Source of the DNA: CALBPI01 sp039815365
GTDB lineage: Bacteria > Pseudomonadota > Gammaproteobacteria > Steroidobacterales > Woeseiaceae
Assembly (NCBI GenBank): GCA_039815365.1
Contig: JBCBZK010000003.1
Coordinates: 9,590-73,589 of the forward strand
Direction: 5' to 3'
DNA length: 64,000 bases
Made by a program: the position numbers and the translations under genes
Shown: piece by piece, positions 25,793 through 33,454 of the stretch
Numbering within the stretch: the stretch's first letter is position 1
Layout of the letters: each line of letters starts with the position of its first letter
Notes under the pieces: model-generated
The model's input: the letters and a program-made list of their open reading frames with translations, nothing else
What the model was told of the DNA's origin: nothing
Databases searched by the model: none

Positions 25793-27505
25793 ATGGGTGC
25801 TTTTAAAGAGCCGCACGGCGGCAAACTGGTTGAACTGTATCTGCCTGAAGACAAGGCAGACGACGTCAAGGCGCAAGCCAAGGACTTCCCTTCCTGGGAT
25901 CTGACATCGCGCCAGCTGTGCGATCTTGACCTCATGATGTGTGGCGCGTTCTCGCCACTCGAAGGCTTCCTGACCGAAGAAGACTACAACCGTGTGCGCG
26001 ACGAGATGCGTCTGACGAGCGACGTGTTGTGGCCGATGCCGATTACATTGGACGTCAGCGAAGCGTTCGCTGAAACCATCAAGATTGGCGATACGGTTGC
26101 GCTGCGTGACGCTGAAGGCGTAATGCTTGCCGTCATCGACGTCAGCGACATCTGGACGCCGGACAAAGCGCTCGAAGCGGAACGCGTTTTTGGTAGCACC
26201 GATGAGAAACACCCGGCTGTTGACTACCTGCTGAACCGCGCCGGCAACGTCTATGTCGGCGGTAAAGTCCGCGGTATCGAGCCGCCGACGTTCTACGACT
26301 TTAAACTACTGCGTGACACGCCGTCTGAATTGCGCGGTCGTTTCCGCAAGCTGGGTTGGCGTAAAGTTGTTGCGTTCCAGACACGTAACCCATTGCACCG
26401 TGCGCACCAGGAGCTCACCTTCCGCGCCGCACGCGAAGTCGAAGCGAACCTGCTGATTCAACCGGTTGTTGGCATGACCAAGCCGGGCGACATCGATCAC
26501 TTCACACGCGTTCGCTGCTATGAGCACGTGCTGGATCAATATCCGGATCAAACCACAACACTAAGCCTTTTGAACCTTGCGATGCGTATGGCAGGCCCAC
26601 GTGAAGCGATCTGGCATGCGTTGATTCGCAAGAACTACGGTTGCACACACTTCATCGTTGGTCGTGACCATGCCGGCCCTGGCGATGACTCAAACGGCAA
26701 TCCGTTCTACGGCCCGTATGACGCACAAGATCTGTTCAAAGAGCATGAAGATGAAATGGACATCACGATGGTGCCGTTCAAAATGATGGTCTATGTCGAG
26801 AACAAAGCGGAGTACATGCCTGCTGATGACACGACACCAACAGACAAGGTTTTGAATCTGTCGGGCACAGAATTCCGCCGTCGTTTGCGCGAAGGTCTGG
26901 ACATTCCAGAGTGGTTCTCATACCCGAAAGTGGTTGCTGAGCTGCGCAAGGCACATCCGCCGAAGAACAAGCAAGGCTTCACTGTGTTCTTTACCGGTCT
27001 GTCGGGCTCGGGTAAGTCGACAGTTGCGAACGCACTGATGACGAAGTTGCTTGAAAACGGCTCGCGCCCGGTCACGTTGCTGGACGGCGATGTGGTTCGC
27101 AAGAACTTGTCGAGCGAGCTGAGCTTTAGCAAGGAGCACCGCGACCTGAACATCCAGCGCATCGGTTACGTTGCGAGCGAAATCACCAAAAACGGTGGTA
27201 TCGCGATCTGTGCGCCGATCGCGCCATACTCAGCAACACGCCGTCTGGTACGCGACATGATCGACCCATTGGGCGGCTTTGTTGAAGTGTTCGTCTCAAC
27301 ACCTATCGAGACCTGTGAAGCACGCGATCGCAAAGGCCTGTATGCCAAGGCACGTGCTGGCTTGATCAAGGGTTTCACCGGTATTGATGATCCGTACGAG
27401 GCGCCACAAAACGCCGAAGTCGACATCAACACGGCCGAACTCTCTGCTGATCTCGCGGCACACCGAGTATTGATTACGCTCGAGAAATTGGGATACATCA
27501 AATAA
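25793..27505 (+). CDS. sat-cysC: Bifunctional sulfate adenylyltransferase / adenylylsulfate kinase
   Basis: 570 aa fusion. Residues 1-390 are a Sat/MET3-type ATP sulfurylase with the active-site QTRNPLHRAH (HxxH 202-205) and GRDHAGPG (290-297). Residues about 394-570 are APS kinase with P-loop GLSGSGKS (402-409), LLDGDVVR, and the substrate loop with GLYAKARAG. Together they convert sulfate and ATP to APS and then PAPS for assimilation or sulfation. Ribosome site AAGGA before ATG 25793. It overlaps the pyrophosphatase gene by one base, so the PPi made by the first reaction is removed by the product of the next gene. Confidence 0.95.
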   Translation: MGAFKEPHGGKLVELYLPEDKADDVKAQAKDFPSWDLTSRQLCDLDLMMCGAFSPLEGFLTEEDYNRVRDEMRLTSDVLWPMPITLDVSEAFAETIKIGDTVALRDAEGVMLAVIDVSDIWTPDKALEAERVFGSTDEKHPAVDYLLNRAGNVYVGGKVRGIEPPTFYDFKLLRDTPSELRGRFRKLGWRKVVAFQTRNPLHRAHQELTFRAAREVEANLLIQPVVGMTKPGDIDHFTRVRCYEHVLDQYPDQTTTLSLLNLAMRMAGPREAIWHALIRKNYGCTHFIVGRDHAGPGDDSNGNPFYGPYDAQDLFKEHEDEMDITMVPFKMMVYVENKAEYMPADDTTPTDKVLNLSGTEFRRRLREGLDIPEWFSYPKVVAELRKAHPPKNKQGFTVFFTGLSGSGKSTVANALMTKLLENGSRPVTLLDGDVVRKNLSSELSFSKEHRDLNIQRIGYVASEITKNGGIAICAPIAPYSATRRLVRDMIDPLGGFVEVFVSTPIETCEARDRKGLYAKARAGLIKGFTGIDDPYEAPQNAEVDINTAELSADLAAHRVLITLEKLGYIK

Positions 27506-28134
27506 TGTCTGATAAAACACCTTACGCGTATCACCGACCGCATCCGTGGCACGGGCTTCGGCCCGGCCGCGAGGCGCCGGACAAGATCAACGTCTTTGTT
27601 GAAATGACGCCTTTCGACGCCGTGAAATACGAAATCGACAAAGAAACCGGTTTCATTCACGTCGATCGTCCGCAACGCACGACAGCGCAGATGCCCTGCC
27701 TCTACGGCTTTATCCCGCAAACCTATTGCGCCGAAAAAGTCTGTGCGCTCAGCCCGCGTGCCGAGCGAGGTGATGGTGACCCTCTGGATATCTGCGTGTT
27801 GAGCGAACGTCCGATTAGTCGTGCAGAAATTACGCTGCGCGCCTGGGTTGTGGGCGGTTTAAAAATGGTCGACAAAGGCGAAGCTGACGACAAGATTATC
27901 GCGATTCTTGAAGGCGATTTCGTCCACGGGCATATTCGCGACATCAGCGACTTGCCAGAGATCAGCATCGAGCGCATCCAGCACTACTTCCAGACCTACA
28001 AGATGAAGCCGGGCAATACCGATGTGGTCGCAGGTCTTGAGCCTTACGGTCGCAAGCACGCGTGCGAAGTGATTGAAGCATCGCTGGAAGACTATCGCAG
28101 ACACTTCGGCGATCATCCTGCCTACACAGGCTAG
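27505..28134 (+). CDS. ppa: Inorganic pyrophosphatase (family I)
   Basis: 209 aa. Hydrolyses PPi to two phosphates. The family-I signature DGDPLD (residues 90-95) with ICVL after it, and upstream PCLYGFIPQTYC, are clear; an extra N-terminal segment (about 30 residues) precedes the core, as in some longer proteobacterial forms. The start overlaps the sat-cysC stop by 1 nt, so the two are one transcript ending at the strong terminator at 28154. Functional logic: ATP sulfurylase is energetically unfavourable without PPi removal. Whether this is the cell's only pyrophosphatase cannot be judged from the window. Confidence 0.93.
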   Translation: MSDKTPYAYHRPHPWHGLRPGREAPDKINVFVEMTPFDAVKYEIDKETGFIHVDRPQRTTAQMPCLYGFIPQTYCAEKVCALSPRAERGDGDPLDICVLSERPISRAEITLRAWVVGGLKMVDKGEADDKIIAILEGDFVHGHIRDISDLPEISIERIQHYFQTYKMKPGNTDVVAGLEPYGRKHACEVIEASLEDYRRHFGDHPAYTG

Positions 28135-28153
28135 TCAGCCAATCGCAGACTAA

Positions 28154-28188
28154 GCCCACCTGCCATTTTGGTAGGTGGGCTTTTTTTT
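28154..28188 (+). terminator. Strong intrinsic terminator after ppa
   Basis: Stem GCCCACCTGCC / GGTAGGTGGGC (11 bp with one G-T pair), loop ATTTT-like, followed by eight T. It lies 20 nt after the ppa stop and closes the sat-cysC-ppa transcript. Confidence 0.92.
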
Positions 28189-28285
28189 GCTACCGAAACT
28201 GATTCCATTGACGGGCAGAAATTCGCGAAAACCAGACGGTCGCAGTTTGCACCCGACAACCGCTCTCAGCGCCGAACATCGGCAT

Positions 28286-28900
28286 TCAGACGCCCCGATG
28301 AACGATCGACGTTAAGTATACGCGAGACTTTTCATTTGCAGGCATATCGCCCTCAAACTGGAATGTCTTGCCATTCATCGTAAAGCTGATCTCGATAGAG
28401 ACCTTGCCACCGGGTACGTAAGGCACAGCCGGCAGGTCGCGTTGCTCGTATCGCGGATTATTTTGCATCCAGAAACTGTGTTGATACCCGGAAAGCAGAG
28501 TGACTGGTGGATCATCAGCGATCCGGTAGGAGAACTTATGAATGTCGATGGTTTGGACATGGGAAGCGGGTCCGGATTCGGATCCCTTGTCTCGAATATG
28601 AATCTGAAAATAGAGCTTTGAGTTCGCAACGTACTTCTTAAACACATCTCCTTTTTTGCTTAGTCGTTTCGGGAAACCTGCGGGATACGTGGAGATTGCG
28701 ATTTCGCTGAGTCCATCCAAATCACGGACAAAGGGAGCGTACTCGTGATGTCTGACGCTGGTACATGCCGAAATGATCAAAATGCCTGAGATTGCCAGTA
28801 AGCTTCGGGCCGCTCGAACGAGACCAAGAAAAAACGACGATAAGAATCTGCGAACGCCCGGCTCGTGGTTTTCTATACTCTTATCTGAATCGATTTGCAC
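28286..28900 (-). CDS. Lipoprotein of unknown function
   Basis: 204 aa from the GTG at 28900, chosen because GAAAGGAG lies 7 nt upstream; the frame continues 8 codons further to a GTG with no ribosome site. A hydrophobic segment (LLAISGILIISACTS) ends in a lipobox-like ISAC, but it follows an unusually long, charged N-region of about 40 residues, so a membrane anchor instead of a cleaved signal is possible. The rest is polar with beta-strand character and no recognised domain. Base use looks less GC-rich than its neighbours, which may indicate acquired DNA. No family recognised. Confidence 0.62.
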   Translation of the reverse strand: MQIDSDKSIENHEPGVRRFLSSFFLGLVRAARSLLAISGILIISACTSVRHHEYAPFVRDLDGLSEIAISTYPAGFPKRLSKKGDVFKKYVANSKLYFQIHIRDKGSESGPASHVQTIDIHKFSYRIADDPPVTLLSGYQHSFWMQNNPRYEQRDLPAVPYVPGGKVSIEISFTMNGKTFQFEGDMPANEKSRVYLTSIVHRGV

Positions 28901-29036
28901 CGATGTCTCCTTTCGGTCAGTCACCGTTGGGTGAACTATACAATTTGTTTCGCAACGATGGCCGGAAGTGACCCAAAGGAGCCGTTCGTCGCAGGGCGAA
29001 AATCACCGGCATTCTGGGGTCGGAAGGCGATTGCGA

Positions 29037-29981
29037 CTACCAGCTCAGCGACGTCTTCTGCTCAGAGAGCGCCCAGAGCCGTTCCATAACCGCCTTGTCA
29101 TAAGCATGGGCATGCAGCGTACCTTGGCCGACCGGGCCAACAAATTCCATAAGCCCAGTCGGGCCATATAGCGCCCGCTGCTGCAAACCATCCTCGGTGG
29201 CACACATCACTTCCGGCCACGAACCTTTTTCCGCCGATTGCACCAATGGCAACAGCGACATGAGCTTGAAGGCGATCCGCGTCGCCAAGTTACCGCTGGT
29301 TGTGATGAGCGATGTTCTCGAGGAGCCAGGGTGGCAGACGTAAACCTTGACGCTCGTATTGTTCGCCGCAGCCAGTTTGTCCTGTAGCTCGTAGGCAAAC
29401 ATCATCTGTGCAAGCTTGCTCTGCGAGTACGTGTTGTTCTGGTGGTAGTTCTTGTCCCAGTTCATATCGTCAAACTGGATAGTCTTAATCCCCATGTTGT
29501 AACCGAGGCTGCTCACGACCACGATACGGCCCTTCGATTCTTCGATCCGTTTGAAAAGCAGCCCGCACAGGAGGAAGTGACCGTAATGGTTCGTGCCAAG
29601 CATGCTTTCAAATCCGTCTACGGTGAGTTTCTGGGTCGGCACCTGCGCGATGGCGGCGTTGCAGATGAGCGCGTCGACGCGGGGGACGATCTCCAAGACC
29701 TCCGCAGCTGCCTCTCTAACGGAATCCAGCACCGCCAGGTCCATACGTACGAAAGCGACATCAGCATCAGGACCAAATTCGTGTCTCAGGGTCGCTATAG
29801 CGGCTTTCGACTTGTCCACGTTGCGATTCAGCATCACCACTTTTGCGCCTTTGGACAAGAACACCCGCGTCGCCTCGAAACCGGTACCTGCGTTGGCACC
29901 GGTAATGACATATGTTTTGCCTGCAAGGGAGTTGAGCCGTTCCGGCGTCCAGCCATTTGGACCAAATCTTCTGTCTTCCAT
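29037..29981 (-). CDS. Short-chain dehydrogenase (retinol dehydrogenase-like SDR)
   Basis: 314 aa from the ATG at 29981, which has the ribosome site GGCAGGAG; an upstream in-frame start lacks one. NAD(P)-binding TGANAGTG (27-34), NAA in LICNAA, catalytic Ser in VVVSSLG (about 157) and YSQSK (Y185, K189) are all present, so it should be an active oxidoreductase. The insert after the catalytic Ser and the overall length resemble retinol dehydrogenase/protochlorophyllide reductase-like SDRs. Substrate unknown. It is divergent from an AraC-type regulator, with an inverted repeat between them, and is likely controlled by it. Confidence 0.88.
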   Translation of the reverse strand: MEDRRFGPNGWTPERLNSLAGKTYVITGANAGTGFEATRVFLSKGAKVVMLNRNVDKSKAAIATLRHEFGPDADVAFVRMDLAVLDSVREAAAEVLEIVPRVDALICNAAIAQVPTQKLTVDGFESMLGTNHYGHFLLCGLLFKRIEESKGRIVVVSSLGYNMGIKTIQFDDMNWDKNYHQNNTYSQSKLAQMMFAYELQDKLAAANNTSVKVYVCHPGSSRTSLITTSGNLATRIAFKLMSLLPLVQSAEKGSWPEVMCATEDGLQQRALYGPTGLMEFVGPVGQGTLHAHAYDKAVMERLWALSEQKTSLSW

Positions 29982-30067
29982 ATCAATGCTCCTGCCAGCG
30001 ATGCCTGGTCGTTTTTGCAAGAGGTACGCCTCATGTGAAATAACAATAACTATTAAAAATGAGTCTT

Positions 30068-30100
30068 AATAGGCGAAATAATCTTTATTAATTGCCTATT
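30068..30100. promoter_or_regulatory. Inverted repeat between SDR and AraC genes
   Basis: AATAGGC at 30068-30074 and GCCTATT at 30094-30100 form a perfect 7-bp inverted repeat with half-sites 26 bp apart, inside the AT-rich divergent promoter region. A regulator site, most simply for the adjacent AraC-family protein, is inferred. Confidence 0.45.
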
Positions 30101-30148
30101 TATATCATTTGCGTTGATTCGTGCATTTTGCGGTGCTACGTTGGAAAT

Positions 30149-31087
30149 ATGAGCAAGAACCGCATCAGGCAGCTTATTGAAGACCGCGTCAGCGAGGATC
30201 GCCTGGCGGATACCGGGGTGAAGGGAGTTCAGCTCTTCCGGGTTACTGACCCACATCGCTGCGCCCCCGCGGTCTACGAACCTTCCGTGGTGGCCGTCGT
30301 AAATGGGGCCAAAGAGGCTATATTGGATGGCGAGTTATACGTATACGACAGCAGCCAATACTTGTGCTGCACCATGTCGATGCCGGTGCAGGCGGGGACG
30401 CCCGCAGCATCGCCGGACAATCCCCTCCTTGGCGTATACATTTCACTGGATACTCGGGTGATGACCGAACTGGCCATAGAGATGGAGAACGCCACGGGTG
30501 CCATCCGAAAACCGCAGAGCGGCCCGCTACCGAATGGGATTGCACTCGCTGATTGGGACGACGCATTCACTGAAGCACTGTTTCGGCTGCTGCAATTGGG
30601 GGGTAGTCCGACGGATACGGCGGTACTTGGGGATGGTCGAGTTCGGGAGGTGTACTACGCCATATTGAATGGGGACGCGGGAGAATCCGCGAGGCGAGCG
30701 TTTGGAGTGGGCAATGAAATCGCACGAGTAATTGAGTACTTGTCTTCTCGCCTAGAAGGAACGGTGACAATCGAAGACATGGCGTCGCAGGTGGGGATGA
30801 GTCGGGCCGTCCTGCACCGCAAATTCAAGCAAGCTACAACGATGTCGCCTATCCAGTTTGTGAAGTCGATGCGGCTGAACAACGCTGCCATGAAAATTGC
30901 CGGAGGAATGACAGTAAACGAAGCAGCCATGGAGGTCGGCTACGCGAGCTCCTCGCAATTTAGTCGAGAGTTCAAGCGCATGTATGGCGAGTCTCCGAAA
31001 CAATGGGGCAATTCCAGGCAATTATCCGCAAAACCGACGCTTAGGTACGCTCAGTTCTTTGACCAATTGCAGCGATCCCAGCTATAG
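30149..31087 (+). CDS. AraC-family transcriptional regulator with cupin-like N-terminal domain
   Basis: 312 aa from the ATG at 30149 (GGA six bases upstream); the frame is open for 19 more codons, but these look non-coding. The N-terminal half (about 20-170) matches the AraC_N arm of YqhC-like regulators. The C-terminal half has the two AraC helix-turn-helix motifs (IEDMASQVGMSRAVLHRKFK and VNEAAMEVGYASSSQFSREFKRMYGESP). These regulators often control an adjacent divergent oxidoreductase gene, as seen here with the SDR. Inducer unknown. Confidence 0.88.
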   Translation: MSKNRIRQLIEDRVSEDRLADTGVKGVQLFRVTDPHRCAPAVYEPSVVAVVNGAKEAILDGELYVYDSSQYLCCTMSMPVQAGTPAASPDNPLLGVYISLDTRVMTELAIEMENATGAIRKPQSGPLPNGIALADWDDAFTEALFRLLQLGGSPTDTAVLGDGRVREVYYAILNGDAGESARRAFGVGNEIARVIEYLSSRLEGTVTIEDMASQVGMSRAVLHRKFKQATTMSPIQFVKSMRLNNAAMKIAGGMTVNEAAMEVGYASSSQFSREFKRMYGESPKQWGNSRQLSAKPTLRYAQFFDQLQRSQL

Positions 31088-31471
31088 GGAAACCACAGTA
31101 TTCGTTGCTGAGTGGCAACGAGGATTGCAGAACTTGTCTGCTCTCCCTTCAAGGTCACAGCGGCGACCTCTGACCTGGAATTGCCTGTCATGACCGTCCG
31201 CTCTTAGCCGATTTCTGCCCATCGCCTAGGCAATTTGAAAACTAAACGAATGACCGCTGCTAGGCGAAAACGACCAGTCGGATACGACTTTGTCCGACCT
31301 TGTTAGAATGAAAAGATCTGAGCTGGCACGATTAGTCTTGTGATAGATGCCTTACGTAAACTGCGACAAAGAAAACCCGCGTACTGTGCAGCACGCGGGT
31401 CATTCAGGGACCGGTTTATCTGAAAACGCACCGGTCGGCGCAACCCCCCTTACCCAGGGTCCAGCTATGGA
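31088..31471. other. 384-bp gap between converging AraC and subtilase genes
   Basis: No convincing gene. It contains a 7-bp hairpin at 31102-31121 (TCGTTGC / GCAACGA) just after the AraC stop, without a T-run, and the terminator of the subtilase on the other strand at 31366-31400. An open frame from 31347 on the plus strand is antisense to the subtilase repeats and is not considered real. Confidence 0.6.
31366..31400 (-). terminator. Intrinsic terminator of the subtilase/GGDEF operon
   Basis: On the minus strand, ACCCGCGT and ACGCGGGT form a perfect 8-bp stem around a 10-nt loop, followed by TTTTCTTTG. It lies about 70 nt past the subtilase stop. A second inverted repeat (GACCGGT / ACCGGTC) lies between the stop and this hairpin. 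Confidence 0.8.
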
Positions 31472-33454
31472 TCAGGGGTCGTCATTCAGATCAGCTTCGC
31501 CGACGCCTTCGAAGTCGAGCAACGAGCGTGCTTCAACCGTTTCGTCCGTCCACAGGAAGCCGCGAGCAAAGACTTCGTCGGTCCACAAGAACCCGCGCGC
31601 TTGCACTGTCTCGTCGGTCCACAGGAATCCCGTTGCATTGATCGACGAGTCTCCGCTCCCGCTGCCGTCAGACCAGTTGTCGCCGCCCTGATACAGGTAG
31701 CTGGCTGACCAACGTGAATGCCCCCACAATGCGGCCGTGTCTTCAATCAGAATACCCTGATTGCCCTGGCCACGATTCGCCAGTGGCGACAATGCCGAGC
31801 GATACATGATGCCGGTCTCATTCAACGCCGCGTTGATATCAAGAACACCCGCGCCAGCCTCGATTGGCGATGCGTCAATCTTGCGTGCAGAGCGCATCAA
31901 GCGCGCTTTCACCGTGTCCGGGGTAATTGACGGGTTCTTCTCGATCATCAGAGCAGCGGCAGCCGCAACTAAAGGCGTCGCCATACTGGTGCCGGACATC
32001 TCAAGATAGTTGTCCGCGCACGCCGTCGAGCGCGAGCACGGCTTGCGACGACCCGGCAGTGCGTTATCGAGGAATGTACCACCCTGCACTGACGCTACGA
32101 CTTTGTTACCCGGCGCCAGAAGATCCGGCTTCATGACAAGGTCGCCCATCGACGGACCGCGTGACGAGAAGCTCGATACGTAGTCGTCGCTGTAGTTAGC
32201 GCCGGTGCCATTCACGGATACCGATCCGACCGTGATCACTTTACGCGAGTTACCCGGGCTGTTGATCGTCATGTTGCCGTAGCGACCGTCATTACCCGCG
32301 GCAATGACAACCACGATGCCAGCGTCCCACAGTTGTTCCACCGCGTGTACCAATGGATCCGTTGCGTAAGACTCTGTCACTTGCTTACCAAGCGAGAGGT
32401 TCACGACGCGGATATTGAACGTATCGCCGTACTGCAATAACCAGTCAAGCCCAGCCATAACATCAGACATTGAGCCACTACCATCTGCGTTCAGAACCTG
32501 CAGCGACAGCAGTTTCGCGCCGGTGGCAACACCGCGGTAGTCAAGATGGCTGTTGTAACCGTCACCTGAAAGAATACCGGCGACATGCGTGCCGTGACCG
32601 AAGTTGTCCTGGCGCGCGTCAGCGTTCGCCGCAGCCAACTGATTGTTGCTATGCAGCGCCGGACGCGGATATCGGCCGTTCAGGAAATTGTACTGCAGCA
32701 TGTTGCTATCAAGATCTGTGTGGTAGGCGACACCGGAATCCAGGATCGCGACGCCCACTTTCCAGCCATCCCAATGCAGATTCGGGTTGCCTGAGCGCGG
32801 CTGGTTTGCAGCGCGACGTGCGGTCTCTGACATTACATACACAGGCTCATCGAGCGACAACCAGTTAACCCGTGATGTATCAGCAAACCGTAAGACAGCG
32901 TCCGCCGGCAAACGAATGGCGCGCATTCCTAGCCCATCAAAGCTGCGCGTCACTTCGCCGCCAAGCTCGGCGATGTATTCATCGTCGAACAGTTCTGGCT
33001 GCTGTGCGTAATCCACGATCAGATCAACAGGGCCAGTACCACCGGCGGCAATGGCCGCGGCGACGGGTGCACTGATCTTATCGGTCGGCAACACACGCTC
33101 GGCACGCTTGTCGGAACGGCGCGTCGAGGCAGCGTCGCCGTTATTGTTGCCCGCAACAATGACGACCGATGCTTCACCCAGCACGATTGGCGTTGCGTCT
33201 GTACTGTCAGACGTAGCGCCTTGCACGTCAGTTGCGAGCGATGCTGTTGCGGTAGGGCTTATCGCCGGCGCCGCTGCAGCTTGCACCACAACCGTGGATT
33301 CTGCGCTACCCGTCAGATGCGAGCTGACATGATTGCCTGAGAGAGCAATGATGACGAGCGCGGCCGACGAAAACGCAATATTGCTGAGTTTTCTTTTCAT
33401 GGACTTGTCGCTTGATAGAGTAATGTTCTGATTCTGTTGGGAGAAGAAGCTCAT
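31472..33454 (-). CDS. Secreted subtilisin-like serine protease (S8) with GFLWTDE tail repeats
   Basis: 660 aa. The first ATG (33454) has a very strong ribosome site (AGGGAGG) and overlaps the upstream sensor stop by 4 nt; it gives a signal peptide with an 18-residue N-terminal extension before MKRKLSNIAFSSAALVIIALSG. An inhibitor-like propeptide (about 110-200) precedes the catalytic domain, with D239 (AILDSG), H287 (GHGTHVAG) and S490 (GTSMA). The C-terminal 50 residues contain GFLWTDE three times (609-615, 621-627, 632-638), a tail I cannot assign to a known module. Exported; it ends at a clear terminator. Co-expression with a periplasmic-propeller GGDEF sensor is strongly indicated. Confidence 0.93.
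   Translation of the reverse strand: MSFFSQQNQNITLSSDKSMKRKLSNIAFSSAALVIIALSGNHVSSHLTGSAESTVVVQAAAAPAISPTATASLATDVQGATSDSTDATPIVLGEASVVIVAGNNNGDAASTRRSDKRAERVLPTDKISAPVAAAIAAGGTGPVDLIVDYAQQPELFDDEYIAELGGEVTRSFDGLGMRAIRLPADAVLRFADTSRVNWLSLDEPVYVMSETARRAANQPRSGNPNLHWDGWKVGVAILDSGVAYHTDLDSNMLQYNFLNGRYPRPALHSNNQLAAANADARQDNFGHGTHVAGILSGDGYNSHLDYRGVATGAKLLSLQVLNADGSGSMSDVMAGLDWLLQYGDTFNIRVVNLSLGKQVTESYATDPLVHAVEQLWDAGIVVVIAAGNDGRYGNMTINSPGNSRKVITVGSVSVNGTGANYSDDYVSSFSSRGPSMGDLVMKPDLLAPGNKVVASVQGGTFLDNALPGRRKPCSRSTACADNYLEMSGTSMATPLVAAAAALMIEKNPSITPDTVKARLMRSARKIDASPIEAGAGVLDINAALNETGIMYRSALSPLANRGQGNQGILIEDTAALWGHSRWSASYLYQGGDNWSDGSGSGDSSINATGFLWTDETVQARGFLWTDEVFARGFLWTDETVEARSLLDFEGVGEADLNDDP

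Noticed and set aside
31530..31640. Short DNA repeats that could look like a CRISPR array
   Set aside because: Only three imperfect copies with unequal spacing (36 and 33 bp), all in frame in a protein; no spacers or cas genes.
31347..31691. Plus-strand 114-aa frame with repeated SSVH.NP units
   Set aside because: It is antisense to the GFLWTDE repeats of the subtilase and starts inside the terminator region; its repeats are fully explained by the minus-strand protein.
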